This document shows positions 36,393 through 45,093 of a DNA stretch of 64,000 nt, in pieces. Source of the DNA: Blastocatellia bacterium (GTDB taxonomy: Bacteria > Acidobacteriota > Blastocatellia > Pyrinomonadales > Pyrinomonadaceae); contig PMSM01000006.1 of the NCBI GenBank assembly GCA_003168335.1, forward strand, positions 372,001 to 436,000, given 5' to 3'. The notes under the pieces are model-generated. The model was not told the DNA's origin and did no database searches. It was given only the letters and a program-made list of their open reading frames with translations. The position numbers and the translations under genes are program-made. Each line of letters starts with the position of its first letter. Position 1 is the stretch's first letter.

Positions 36393-38768
36393 ATGACTCA
36401 AGATGAACGTTTGGTTCCGGCACGCGCCGGCCGCGATCTGGACACTACTCTGGGTGAATTAACGCAGGGCAAGCCCTACGGTCGGTACGGCTCGACCCCG
36501 GCCGAGGCAAATTTTCGCGAATACCTCTTCATAGTACTGAAGCGCAAATGGCTCATCATGAGCCTTATCCTTGTCATCACGTCCCTGGCCACAATCCAGG
36601 CATATAGAGACCCTTCGATTTATGAAGGCGCTACGACCATTCGGATTGAGCCAAAGGGCAACGTTCTGACCTCAGGCAGTTTTGTGATTAACTCCCAACC
36701 GGATCCCAATGTTTGGGGCACGCAGTTGAAACTACTACAGAACCCGGCCTTGGCGCGCCAGGTAGTCCTGACGCTCGGACTGCAGAACAATCCGGCCTTC
36801 CTTGGTGGCGAGGCGCGCAGCGGTGTGTTTGATTCGTTGAAGCGAATTTTCTCCCGCGAGAAACCAATATCGAATACTTCAACTACCGCAACGATCGAGC
36901 CGGTTGGCATTGAAGACTTAAAAGACAGACAGTTCACTCCGGAAGAGTTGGCCCAGCTTGAACCTTACGAAGACGCAATTGCCGCGAATTTAACTGTCGA
37001 GCCAATTGTTAATACCACTCTGGTCACTATTCATTATCGTCATACCGATCCCGAGTTGGCCAAGAAGGTTGCCGACACCCTCGCCGATGTATTCATCGAT
37101 AACAACAACTACCGCATTACATCCGGCCGCAGCGAAGCAGAAACGAAATTGGTCAAGACGGTCGCCGAGACCCAAACTAAGATCAATCAGGAAGAAAAGG
37201 ACCGCTTTGCTTTTGCCTCGGCCCACTCTCTGCCGCTCGACAATAGACCTGGTAGCGATCTAGAAGCGATCCGTCTGACCACTTATAGCACGCAACTCAT
37301 GGAGGCCGAAAACCAAAAACGGACCGCGATCGCGACTTATAACGCAGCAAAGGACTCGCCGGATCCTTACTCAGCTCCGGAAGTACAATCAGATACCCGT
37401 ATCCTGAAGCTTCGCGAGCGGCTGAGCGAGTTGAAGGAAAAACGCGAGGCATTGTTGCAGACGTATACAGCTGAATGGCCGGGAGTAAAACAGATCGAAG
37501 CTCAGATTAAGCCCGTTGAGGAGGAACTGACCAAGGCACCTAAGGAGGTTTTGGCCTCGTTGAAGTCGCGCGCCGATGCCTCGGCGGCCCGTGAAAACAG
37601 CCTGACCAGCGCCTACAGTCGCCAACACGGCAAGACGACACAGCAGACTAAAGACCAGATCCAAATGGCGATCATAACTTCTGAGCTGGAGGCCAATAAA
37701 CAACTTCTAAACACGCTCACGCAAAAGCTTCGGGAGTTGACCCTGTCGTCCGGCGGCGGGACGCCCAGCGATGTCACCGTTTCCAATTATAGTCGTCTTC
37801 CACGTGGATCGGTCGGGCCCGCGCGTCTGCGCACCATCATGCTGGCCCTAATAATTTCGCTCGTGGCGGGAATCGGACTGGCGTTCCTGCTCGACTTTCT
37901 CGACGACACAATTAAGTCTGTCGATGATGTCGATCGTTATATTCATCTCCCGGCCCTCGCGCTAATCCCGGCCGCTCGCAGTGAAAAGCCGCGACTAAGA
38001 GGTGGCGAAGCCGCCAGACCAAGCGACACGACCGCGCTCGCGCTGGTGAGCGACGTGCGTTCCCCCATCGCCGAGTCATATCGTCACTTGCGCACATCAC
38101 TGTTGCTTTCATCCGCCGGGACTCCCCCAAAGACGATCCTGGTCACGTCGAGCCAGCCCTCGGAAGGGAAGACCACGACCGCAATTAACACCGCATTCAT
38201 GCTGGCCCAAACCGGCGTCCAGGTTTTGATCATCGATTGCGACCTGCGCCGTCCGCGACTGCACTCTCAGTTTAATCTGCCGAATGTTCGCGGTCTGACC
38301 AATTGTCTTTCCGGTGAGTCGGACGACCTCGACTCGTTAATCCAAACCTATGAGAAGCAGCCCAACTTGAAGCTGCTCACCTCGGGCCCCATACCACCGA
38401 ACCCTGCGGAACTGCTGGGCTCTGATGAGATGCGACGCTTACTGACGACTCTGAGCGAGAAATTCACCCATATTATCGTTGACTCTCCTCCGGCCATCTC
38501 GTTTACGGACGCTTCGATCCTGTCGACTTTCGTCGATGGCGTCATTCTCGTGGTCCATGGCGGCCGGAGCTCACGTGCGGTCGTGCGTCGCGCCAAGCAG
38601 CAATTGCTCGATGTGGGCGCCCACATCTTCGGCGTGGTTCTGAACAACGTGAAGATCGAGTCGCACGATTACTACTACGCTGGTTACGCCGGATATTACA
38701 AATCCGGGTATGACGCCAGCGAGGACGATGAGGAAGCAGATCAAGGCACCCGGGCGGCCTCGAACTGA
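36393..38768 (+). CDS. Chain-length regulator and BY-type tyrosine autokinase (Wzc-like)
   Basis: A 791-residue fused protein. A Wzz-type domain begins after a first membrane span (KWLIMSLILVITSLATIQAY, about 50-69), followed by a long coiled-coil-rich periplasmic region and a second span near 486-510. The cytoplasmic kinase has Walker A SSQPSEGKT at 586-594, Walker A' IIDCDLRRP with D615/D617, Walker B IIVDSPP with D697, and a C-terminal Tyr cluster (DYYYAGYAGYYKSGY, about 759-773). It should control Wzx/Wzy-type polymer length and export by autophosphorylation. No Wza or Wzb partner gene is adjacent. Confidence 0.92.
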   Translation: MTQDERLVPARAGRDLDTTLGELTQGKPYGRYGSTPAEANFREYLFIVLKRKWLIMSLILVITSLATIQAYRDPSIYEGATTIRIEPKGNVLTSGSFVINSQPDPNVWGTQLKLLQNPALARQVVLTLGLQNNPAFLGGEARSGVFDSLKRIFSREKPISNTSTTATIEPVGIEDLKDRQFTPEELAQLEPYEDAIAANLTVEPIVNTTLVTIHYRHTDPELAKKVADTLADVFIDNNNYRITSGRSEAETKLVKTVAETQTKINQEEKDRFAFASAHSLPLDNRPGSDLEAIRLTTYSTQLMEAENQKRTAIATYNAAKDSPDPYSAPEVQSDTRILKLRERLSELKEKREALLQTYTAEWPGVKQIEAQIKPVEEELTKAPKEVLASLKSRADASAARENSLTSAYSRQHGKTTQQTKDQIQMAIITSELEANKQLLNTLTQKLRELTLSSGGGTPSDVTVSNYSRLPRGSVGPARLRTIMLALIISLVAGIGLAFLLDFLDDTIKSVDDVDRYIHLPALALIPAARSEKPRLRGGEAARPSDTTALALVSDVRSPIAESYRHLRTSLLLSSAGTPPKTILVTSSQPSEGKTTTAINTAFMLAQTGVQVLIIDCDLRRPRLHSQFNLPNVRGLTNCLSGESDDLDSLIQTYEKQPNLKLLTSGPIPPNPAELLGSDEMRRLLTTLSEKFTHIIVDSPPAISFTDASILSTFVDGVILVVHGGRSSRAVVRRAKQQLLDVGAHIFGVVLNNVKIESHDYYYAGYAGYYKSGYDASEDDEEADQGTRAASN

Positions 38769-38905
38769 TCGGCCCGCAACTTAAGACGATCATCCGGCGC
38801 AAGCAAGTGGGTCACTCGATCTTGCGGTGCCGAACGGCGACGCGTTCGCATTTCCATCTGGCGACTTTGATCTAAGATAACGCTGCACCCAGATTCCCCG
38901 ATTTC

Positions 38906-39388
38906 ATGCCCGGACAATTCTGCGTAATCGCTTCTGACGTCAAGCTCGGCCACGACGTAATCATCCACAACTTCGTCAACCTTTACGGTTGTGAAATTGG
39001 CGACGGGACCAAAATCGGCTCGTTTGTCGAAATACAAAAAGGTACGTTGGTGGGGCGCAACTGCAAAGTTTCCAGCCACACCTTTATTTGTGAAGGCGTA
39101 ACCATCGAAGACGAAGTGTTCATCGGGCACGGGGTTATCTTCATCAACGACAAGTATCCGCGTGCCACCACGGCCGACGGCTCACTGCAGTCAGAGGATG
39201 ATTGGCAGGTCGTGGAAACGATCGTCAAGCGCGGCGCCAGCATCGGCAGCGGGGCCACGATTCTGTGCGGCGTAACCATCGGCGAGCAGGCCATCGTTGG
39301 CGCCGCCGCGGTGGTAACCAAAGATGTACCGGCCGGAGCGAGTGTGGCGGGAAATCCGGCGCGCGCACTAATCAGGCAGATCGAGTAG
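38906..39388 (+). CDS. Hexapeptide-repeat acyltransferase (WbbJ/QdtC-like)
   Basis: A 160-residue left-handed beta-helix protein: [25 protein letters not shown] and [17 protein letters not shown] (with His/Asn at the likely active site), followed by [29 protein letters not shown] and NPARALI. The pattern is closest to acetyltransferases of dTDP-3-amino and UDP-amino sugars (QdtC/FdtC/WbbJ group). It has no strong ribosome-binding site and follows the kinase gene with a 137-bp gap that shows no other feature. It may N- or O-acetylate a sugar made from the rfbB product. Confidence 0.85.
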   Translation: MPGQFCVIASDVKLGHDVIIHNFVNLYGCEIGDGTKIGSFVEIQKGTLVGRNCKVSSHTFICEGVTIEDEVFIGHGVIFINDKYPRATTADGSLQSEDDWQVVETIVKRGASIGSGATILCGVTIGEQAIVGAAAVVTKDVPAGASVAGNPARALIRQIE

Positions 39389-39419
39389 CGGTCTATTGAT
39401 CCGCTCGCAACTCTGGCTT

Positions 39420-40556
39420 TCACGAAACGCCGTAGCTGGCTATTAACTGCGCCACATTCTTTCGCAGATCGAACTTGTTAGAGACGGTTTCGCGTCCGGC
39501 CTCGCCCATTCGCGCTCTCAATTCCGGATCACCCAAAAGACTCAAAATACGATCGCTCATCGCCGACGTATCGCCGCGGTCGACCAGATGACCCGATACG
39601 CTGTCAGTGATCAGCTCAGGTATGCCGCCAACACGAGTCGCCACCACTGGTTTACCGTGGGCCATCGCTTCCGCGATCATCCAGCCGAAGACTTCCTCCC
39701 AACGCGAAAATTGGCAGACCACATCGGCCGCGTGAAAAACTCCTTCACCGAATGGATCGTCGACCATTCCAGTCCAGGTAATGTGATCCTCAATTCCCAT
39801 CGCGACCGTATCCTTCATGTACTGCTCGCGATTAGCGCCGTCGCCCACCAGAACAAATTGCACGTTGCGGTTTTGCCGCAGCACCAGCCGGGCGGCCTCA
39901 AGAAAATCAGCGATGCCTTTTTCCGGGATTATCCAGCTCACTTGAGTGACAATCGCTCGTTCCGCTGGGATCGAATATCGCTGGCGGAACTCGGTCGCAA
40001 CTCGCGGGTCGGCTTTGACGCGCGCAAGATCCACGCCGTTATAGATCATTTCGAATCGGTTTCGCGGCAGCAGCCCAAGCGAGGCCATGCATTCGTAACC
40101 ATAGTTGCTGACGCAGATTACTTTATTGAGCGGCTGGTTAATTAGTCGCGCTGCGGCGCGCTTCCAAAACGGCGCGCGCGACCGAACGTAACCGGCCGGC
40201 CGCGAGTGGTGATCGGTAAAGAACACCTGCTTCACTGACCGCAGGCGCGCCCCCCACGAATAAAAATTCAGAAAACTTACGAAGTGCAGATGGAGGATTT
40301 CCGGGCGGTGCTGCCGCACGATCCGAGCCAGATCCGCGCGCGCAGCCCGGCTGCCATCGGTCGAGTCCGCCAGAACTTCAAACGAGATGTTCGGCAAATC
40401 GAGAAACCGCCGCACCTCTGCCGTTGGTTCGGAAAGAAAACACAAAACGCTTTGCCAGCCGCGCTCGCCCAGTTGGAGCGACAGCTCGCGCGCGAAGGTT
40501 TCAGTGCCTCCGATGCGCCGTGGGGCAACGCCAAAGACTGAGACTAATGTAGACAT
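39420..40556 (-). CDS. Family 4 glycosyltransferase
   Basis: About 378 residues of a GT-B retaining glycosyltransferase from the ATG at 40556; an in-frame ATG 16 codons upstream has no family match. The N-terminal GGTETFAREL loop, VSWIIPEKGIADFLEA, the VGDGANREQ strand and the Ex7E-like WEEVFGWMIAEAMAHGKPVVATRVGGIPELI block are all present. It is the last gene of the flippase-led operon and converges with the hexapeptide acyltransferase gene at 39388. The sugar donor is unknown. Confidence 0.87.
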   Translation of the reverse strand: MSTLVSVFGVAPRRIGGTETFARELSLQLGERGWQSVLCFLSEPTAEVRRFLDLPNISFEVLADSTDGSRAARADLARIVRQHRPEILHLHFVSFLNFYSWGARLRSVKQVFFTDHHSRPAGYVRSRAPFWKRAAARLINQPLNKVICVSNYGYECMASLGLLPRNRFEMIYNGVDLARVKADPRVATEFRQRYSIPAERAIVTQVSWIIPEKGIADFLEAARLVLRQNRNVQFVLVGDGANREQYMKDTVAMGIEDHITWTGMVDDPFGEGVFHAADVVCQFSRWEEVFGWMIAEAMAHGKPVVATRVGGIPELITDSVSGHLVDRGDTSAMSDRILSLLGDPELRARMGEAGRETVSNKFDLRKNVAQLIASYGVS

Positions 40557-40620
40557 GTGAGTGGGCCTGAGGCTGGTTGATATCGACGGCCACATCAAAA
40601 ACACCAGCGACGCTTTTCCG

Positions 40621-41583
40621 CTAAGTAAGTCTAAACGTTCGTCTCAACTTCATCGTGATCCTCTCGTGAAGCTTCTTAATGCGCAACCGCGCGCTGTCGG
40701 CAGCCTGGAAGACCTCATAGATGAGCGGGGCCTGGTCCCCCCGTTCAAACGCCGGTTGAAAGTTTGTCTTGTTCCCAAAGCCCAGGATGCGCCGGTCTTC
40801 TGCGGCAAGATCGCCGAGAAACGCGGCGTTCAGCAGTAAAGGGTGGTAGCGATAATAGGCGATGTCCTCAGCTTGAATTGGTACGTCTGGATCATGATAG
40901 GCGTAAAAAATCGCCTGCCGAGGTTCCAGGATCGGTATGCTCTGGCGATGAATCGCGGATGTGTCAAACAGAAAGACGGTTCCGGCGTTGCCTGATAATT
41001 CGATAACGTCGGAAGAGTGCAGATCCCTAACCTCGGCCTTCTTCAGATTGTGCGGGTGCCGCTGGCGATGGCTTCCTTTGATGAACTTGAACGCTCCGCT
41101 GCGCACGTCGGTTAGATACATAGCGAGCTTGATTTCCCTGTGAATAGTCTGCTGCGTCGATTGATCGTACCAGGTGTCACCATGCCAACCATGAAAATCG
41201 TATTTGGTCGGCAAAGACTTCCAGCCCTTCGCTTCCGTCAATTCGTATTTCGCGCCGAGGTATCGCGCCAGGATTTGTTTCACCAGTGGATGCACGGCGA
41301 GATCGACAAAACCCTGATCGAGCAGCAAAACATCTTCGACCATGTGCCGGTAGTGCTCGGTCTTTTGAAAACCTTCAAAGTTGTTCCAGCGCATTCGCCG
41401 CAGCCGGCTCGCAAACGCCGATTGCATCCCGCGCAGTTGCTCCGTGCCAAGGATCGCCGGCAGGACAACGATGCCATTGGTTTCCAATTCCGCCGCCAAG
41501 TGATCGGCTTGCGAACCAAGCCACGACTGCGCCTGGTCAGCCGGCTGATTCGGGTTCAGCGAGATTTCTTTGACGTTTCTCAT
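40621..41583 (-). CDS. Phytanoyl-CoA dioxygenase (PhyH) family protein
   Basis: About 320 residues from the ATG at 41583; a longer frame would overlap the GT2 gene upstream. The Fe(II) site is WHGDTWYD (HxD), and DTSAIHRQSIP carries the distal His and Arg expected for 2-oxoglutarate binding. PhyH enzymes hydroxylate or oxidatively modify substrates with Fe(II), O2 and 2-oxoglutarate. Family members sit in some glycan and natural-product clusters, but no sugar substrate is established. Gaps of 35 and 64 bp on either side fit an operon. A cytoplasmic modification of a nucleotide or lipid-linked sugar is an inference. Confidence 0.8.
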   Translation of the reverse strand: MRNVKEISLNPNQPADQAQSWLGSQADHLAAELETNGIVVLPAILGTEQLRGMQSAFASRLRRMRWNNFEGFQKTEHYRHMVEDVLLLDQGFVDLAVHPLVKQILARYLGAKYELTEAKGWKSLPTKYDFHGWHGDTWYDQSTQQTIHREIKLAMYLTDVRSGAFKFIKGSHRQRHPHNLKKAEVRDLHSSDVIELSGNAGTVFLFDTSAIHRQSIPILEPRQAIFYAYHDPDVPIQAEDIAYYRYHPLLLNAAFLGDLAAEDRRILGFGNKTNFQPAFERGDQAPLIYEVFQAADSARLRIKKLHERITMKLRRTFRLT

Positions 41584-41618
41584 TGCCAGAGGTTTTCTTC
41601 CTTCATAGATGACGCCCG

Positions 41619-42584
41619 TTACTCGGCGACTGCGCTTTGGGCGCGGCGGAGGTAAAGAGTTCGAAACAGACGTGGCGCGAGACGCGTCAGCCACAGCGCC
41701 AACTGCGGTTTCCAGCTTCGCTTCAAGCTGATCGCATGCGCAAACGATTCCCGGGCGCGCGCAAAATCGCCCGGCACTAAATAGAGCTTGCCCAATTCAT
41801 ATTTCAGCAGCGCCCGGCGGTTTCTGATTACGGCTGAAACTTCCGCGCGCTCAGCCGGTGTGAAGTCATACGACTGCTCAATCTTGTCAAAGACACGCAA
41901 CTCCCGCTGGTGTGAATTGATCGCGTCGCCAGTCAGGCTGTCCGGACGCGATCGGTAACTCAGGAGCACCTGGCGGTGATAGGCGAGCCGCGCCCCGTGT
42001 CTGGCCAGCCTTAGCCACAGATCGAAATCCTGAGCGTTGCGAAGCGCTTCATCGAAAAGGCCGACTTCCAAAATAAGGTCGCGCCGGGCCACGACACCCG
42101 AAGTTATCAAGCTTTGTTCGGCGTTAACGAGTTCAAGAAAGGTCACCCGGCCCTGCCGCGGCGCCGCCCCCATTAAAGAGTCCATGTAACTACGGCCGGC
42201 GTCGGCAGAAGTGCCGAAGATCATCGCATCCGCGCAAGCAAGATCGCAGTCGTACTCGCGCATGAACTTGAGCTGCTGTTCCAGATACTGCGGCGACCAC
42301 AGGTCGTCGGCATCGAGAAATGCGATTAGCTCCCCTCGCGCCGCTCGCAGTCCCGTGTTGCGGGCTACACTCGCGCCGCTGTTCTCCTGCTTGAGATAAC
42401 AAATCCGTTCTCGGTAAGGCTGGATCGCACGCTCAAATTCTTCAGTGTCCGGCGAGCCGTCGTTAACCACAATCACTTCAAAGTCCGTGAACGTTTGCGC
42501 AAAGACCGACTCGAGAGTCTCGCCAATGAAAGGCGCGACGTTGTAGGCGGGAATGACTACACTGATCTTTGGCAATATGTTCAT
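41619..42584 (-). CDS. Family 2 glycosyltransferase
   Basis: About 321 residues from the ATG at 42584, giving ISVVIPAYNVAPFIGETLESVFAQT. VVNDGSPD and FLDADDLW (DxD) are the GT-A nucleotide-sugar and metal motifs, and DFDLWLRLARHGARLAY follows. The last 80 residues form a helical tail without clear spans. A longer upstream reading would overlap the methyltransferase gene for no gain. It transfers a sugar to the growing glycan; the donor cannot be named. It lies 17 bp after that methyltransferase. Confidence 0.87.
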   Translation of the reverse strand: MNILPKISVVIPAYNVAPFIGETLESVFAQTFTDFEVIVVNDGSPDTEEFERAIQPYRERICYLKQENSGASVARNTGLRAARGELIAFLDADDLWSPQYLEQQLKFMREYDCDLACADAMIFGTSADAGRSYMDSLMGAAPRQGRVTFLELVNAEQSLITSGVVARRDLILEVGLFDEALRNAQDFDLWLRLARHGARLAYHRQVLLSYRSRPDSLTGDAINSHQRELRVFDKIEQSYDFTPAERAEVSAVIRNRRALLKYELGKLYLVPGDFARARESFAHAISLKRSWKPQLALWLTRLAPRLFRTLYLRRAQSAVAE

Positions 42585-42601
42585 GACAGACTGATCGCGT
42601 T

Positions 42602-43309
42602 TCAGTTTCGAGTAATGACGGCAAACGATCCGTCGCGTCCTTCGTGCATGGCAACGTCCATCCCCGCTTCGGTGACCCAACGGCGCAAGACTTCCGCCTC
42701 GCCCAAACGCGTGGCGTCGTCAAGCAGGATCACCGATCCAGCAGGGAGCCGGGCACCGAGAACTGGCAGCAGTCCATAACGTCCTCCGCGAGTCGCGCCC
42801 GGCGGCCCGTCGCAAATCACAAGCTGAAATTCCATGGGCAGTTCGGTCAGCGGGGCGTCATACCAACTGAACCCCTCATAGTCACGCAACAAGGCGTGGC
42901 GAACTTGAGCATGAGGAACCTTGAATTGCTTGAGGCTCTGAACCACCCGCGCGCTCCAATCAGGAATGTGCTCGAGCGACCACGTGGCAACTCCACGCCG
43001 GCCCGCCAGCAATCCCATCAAGATGGTTGTCAATCCACTGCCACATTCAAGGATAGGACCTGCCGTTGTCGCTGCCCGGCGCGCGACTTCTTCCAAATAC
43101 TCAATCTGAGCAGCAAAACCCTCATTGCCCCAGCCAAGCTGCAACCTTTCAAGCACTTCACGAGGCGGGACCTCGCCGAGCGTAAGGCTGTCAATCTCGG
43201 CGACCGCACGCCGAAACGTCCGGCTCAACAGTGCTTCTTTCGCCCTGCGCTTCAGCGGCGCTGGAACAAGGCGCTTCAACCGTAAGAATCCGTTAGTTGG
43301 CGTGTTCAT
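42602..43309 (-). CDS. Class I methyltransferase-like protein
   Basis: A 235-residue protein with motif I PILECGSGLTT at 85-95, WSLEHIPDWSARV as the second-strand region and VICDGPPGATRGGRYG as motif II. This resembles the family of small methyltransferases (Methyltransf_24-like) that modify natural products or sugars. Its ATG overlaps the stop of the asparagine-synthetase homologue by four bases (ATGA). It is part of the flippase operon. Its acceptor is unknown, but the neighbours point to a glycan. Confidence 0.78.
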   Translation of the reverse strand: MNTPTNGFLRLKRLVPAPLKRRAKEALLSRTFRRAVAEIDSLTLGEVPPREVLERLQLGWGNEGFAAQIEYLEEVARRAATTAGPILECGSGLTTILMGLLAGRRGVATWSLEHIPDWSARVVQSLKQFKVPHAQVRHALLRDYEGFSWYDAPLTELPMEFQLVICDGPPGATRGGRYGLLPVLGARLPAGSVILLDDATRLGEAEVLRRWVTEAGMDVAMHEGRDGSFAVITRN

Positions 43310-45093
43310 TTGATTTGAGCCTCGAAATGATTATCTCCATTCGGCAAGGCGAACTTGCCATCACAGTTCCTTGAGTATTCGCAGTAGGTCTGAGCGGCTC
43401 CGATGACGTACGCATAGTCGCGCCAGCCTGCCAGATGGGTCCACGCAGCTAGACGCAGATTTCTCTTGCTAAGAATTTCGTGCGGGAAGTCCGGCGCCGA
43501 CAGTAAATGTGATGCGCGGGCCAGCAGCGTCCGCCTTTGCGCGCCCCGTTCCTCGGCTTGAAACTTTTCGTTCCACTGATTACTGAGTTCCCCGTCGGAG
43601 GGGAGCGGACACGGCTGGTGGCCGGGGTATGTCTGCCAGGGAACCGCCGTCACCGCGGGCGCGAATTGCGATAACCACTTGACGTAAAACTTGTGACGCA
43701 AACACCAGTCGAGCGGCGTAGCAACTATCGACTCTAGAAACGCTGCGTCGAAAAACGGTAACTGAAATTCCAGCCGGTGCAAATCAATGTTCTCAAAATG
43801 GCGCGTCAGGTTGCGCCGGTGGTCGTTATGCATTATGAGGAGATAGAAGTTCCGGCCTGCGTCTTCGGCCCGCAACTCATTCAGTTCTTCGCGTATCCCT
43901 TGCTTGATAACATCGCGGAGACTCTCCAGAATCTCAGGCCTGAAGAGTTTGGCTGGGATATTTTTCTGCTCGATCTGTAAATACTCTTCAATCGCGCTAT
44001 CAACCTTGCCGGCGCGCATCAAGGCGACCACAGATTCGCTGACGGCAACACAGCCGAGCACGCCACTTCCGCCCTCGCCCGACCAAACCAATTGCGAGCG
44101 TTCCGCAGGCCATTGGCCGTGATTGGATCCTCCCAAAGCTTTAGCCATCAGCGACGAATAATCGGGAATGCGGTCGCCTTTTTCTCTGGGAAAACTCTCG
44201 TGAGCGGATCCGATCTTCTCAGCAAAATCATTTCCGAAGTAGTAGTCCTGCGTTCCGGGTCTGGCGAAATTCACAGTGCGCACGCGCGCGCCGCTAGCGC
44301 ACAGCGTGGCGACGATGCAGCGCGAATCAAGACCACCGCTGAGATAGGCCGCCGTTCCGCTGTCATTTCTGTTTCTGCGTTTTATAGCCGATTGAAAACG
44401 ATCGTAGACTGTCGCGAGACGAACTGGCTCAGAGTCACTCTCCGTTTTGATTTCGTCCCAGCGCCAATACCTGCTGCGCGACGTTCCTCCATTTGTTATC
44501 TGTACGATCTCGGCCGGCTTAAGAAAGAATATGCCGGCGTATGGCGTGCGATCGACCAGCGGTGCGCCCAGCGCCACGATCTCGGTCACCCCACGCAGAT
44601 CCATCTTCTTCGGCACGAACGAAAGCTTTTCGAGGATGCGCAGAGCGCTCGCAAAGACGACCAGGTTGTCGTCCATCCAAAAGTACAGCGGCCTGATTCC
44701 CAGCTTGTCGGCGATCAAAGAAAGCGTGCCCGTTTGCGGTTGATAGTGAACGATGCAAAAGGTCCCATCCGCTTCGCGCAGGATGTTCGAATTATTCTCC
44801 AGGCATTGCTCGTGAATGACAGTCAGGTCCTGTAGCCGGTTCGCGCGGGCTGAGGTTTCGCGATCACGGAGCAAAGGCTCGCCTGCCAGCAGCGACAGCG
44901 CGCCATTCGGGTCCTGGAAAAAGCCCGGCTCACGAAATGCTCCGATGTCCACTTTTGCGAAGTAGCTTCGGTGATCCCTGAAAGTTTCAACCTCGTCGGT
45001 CGGATTGCGAGAGATAGTCTGCCGCAGGCTGGCGCAAGCCGAGTCTGTCAGCGGACGATCATTGCGAGAGAAAATGCCGGCTATCAGCGTCAT
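43306..45093 (-). CDS. Asparagine-synthase-related protein without the glutaminase Cys (copy 4)
   Basis: About 595 residues from the ATG at 45093. The N-terminal domain has the AsnB fold pattern (MTLIAGIF at the start, IADKLGIRPLYFW at 127-139), but Thr replaces the Cys2 nucleophile. The synthetase half keeps the ATP loop SGGLDSR at 252-258 and WSGEGGSGVLG further on. Such homologues form amide or lactam bonds in natural-product pathways, so it may use free ammonia or another amine. It overlaps the deacetylase and methyltransferase genes by 4 bp on each side (ATGA). It is much diverged from copies 1-3. Confidence 0.85.
   Translation of the reverse strand: MTLIAGIFSRNDRPLTDSACASLRQTISRNPTDEVETFRDHRSYFAKVDIGAFREPGFFQDPNGALSLLAGEPLLRDRETSARANRLQDLTVIHEQCLENNSNILREADGTFCIVHYQPQTGTLSLIADKLGIRPLYFWMDDNLVVFASALRILEKLSFVPKKMDLRGVTEIVALGAPLVDRTPYAGIFFLKPAEIVQITNGGTSRSRYWRWDEIKTESDSEPVRLATVYDRFQSAIKRRNRNDSGTAAYLSGGLDSRCIVATLCASGARVRTVNFARPGTQDYYFGNDFAEKIGSAHESFPREKGDRIPDYSSLMAKALGGSNHGQWPAERSQLVWSGEGGSGVLGCVAVSESVVALMRAGKVDSAIEEYLQIEQKNIPAKLFRPEILESLRDVIKQGIREELNELRAEDAGRNFYLLIMHNDHRRNLTRHFENIDLHRLEFQLPFFDAAFLESIVATPLDWCLRHKFYVKWLSQFAPAVTAVPWQTYPGHQPCPLPSDGELSNQWNEKFQAEERGAQRRTLLARASHLLSAPDFPHEILSKRNLRLAAWTHLAGWRDYAYVIGAAQTYCEYSRNCDGKFALPNGDNHFEAQIK

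Noticed and set aside
39387-39405. A 5-bp stem between the convergent genes ending at 39388 and 39420
   Set aside because: Too short and without a T-run on either side to call a terminator.
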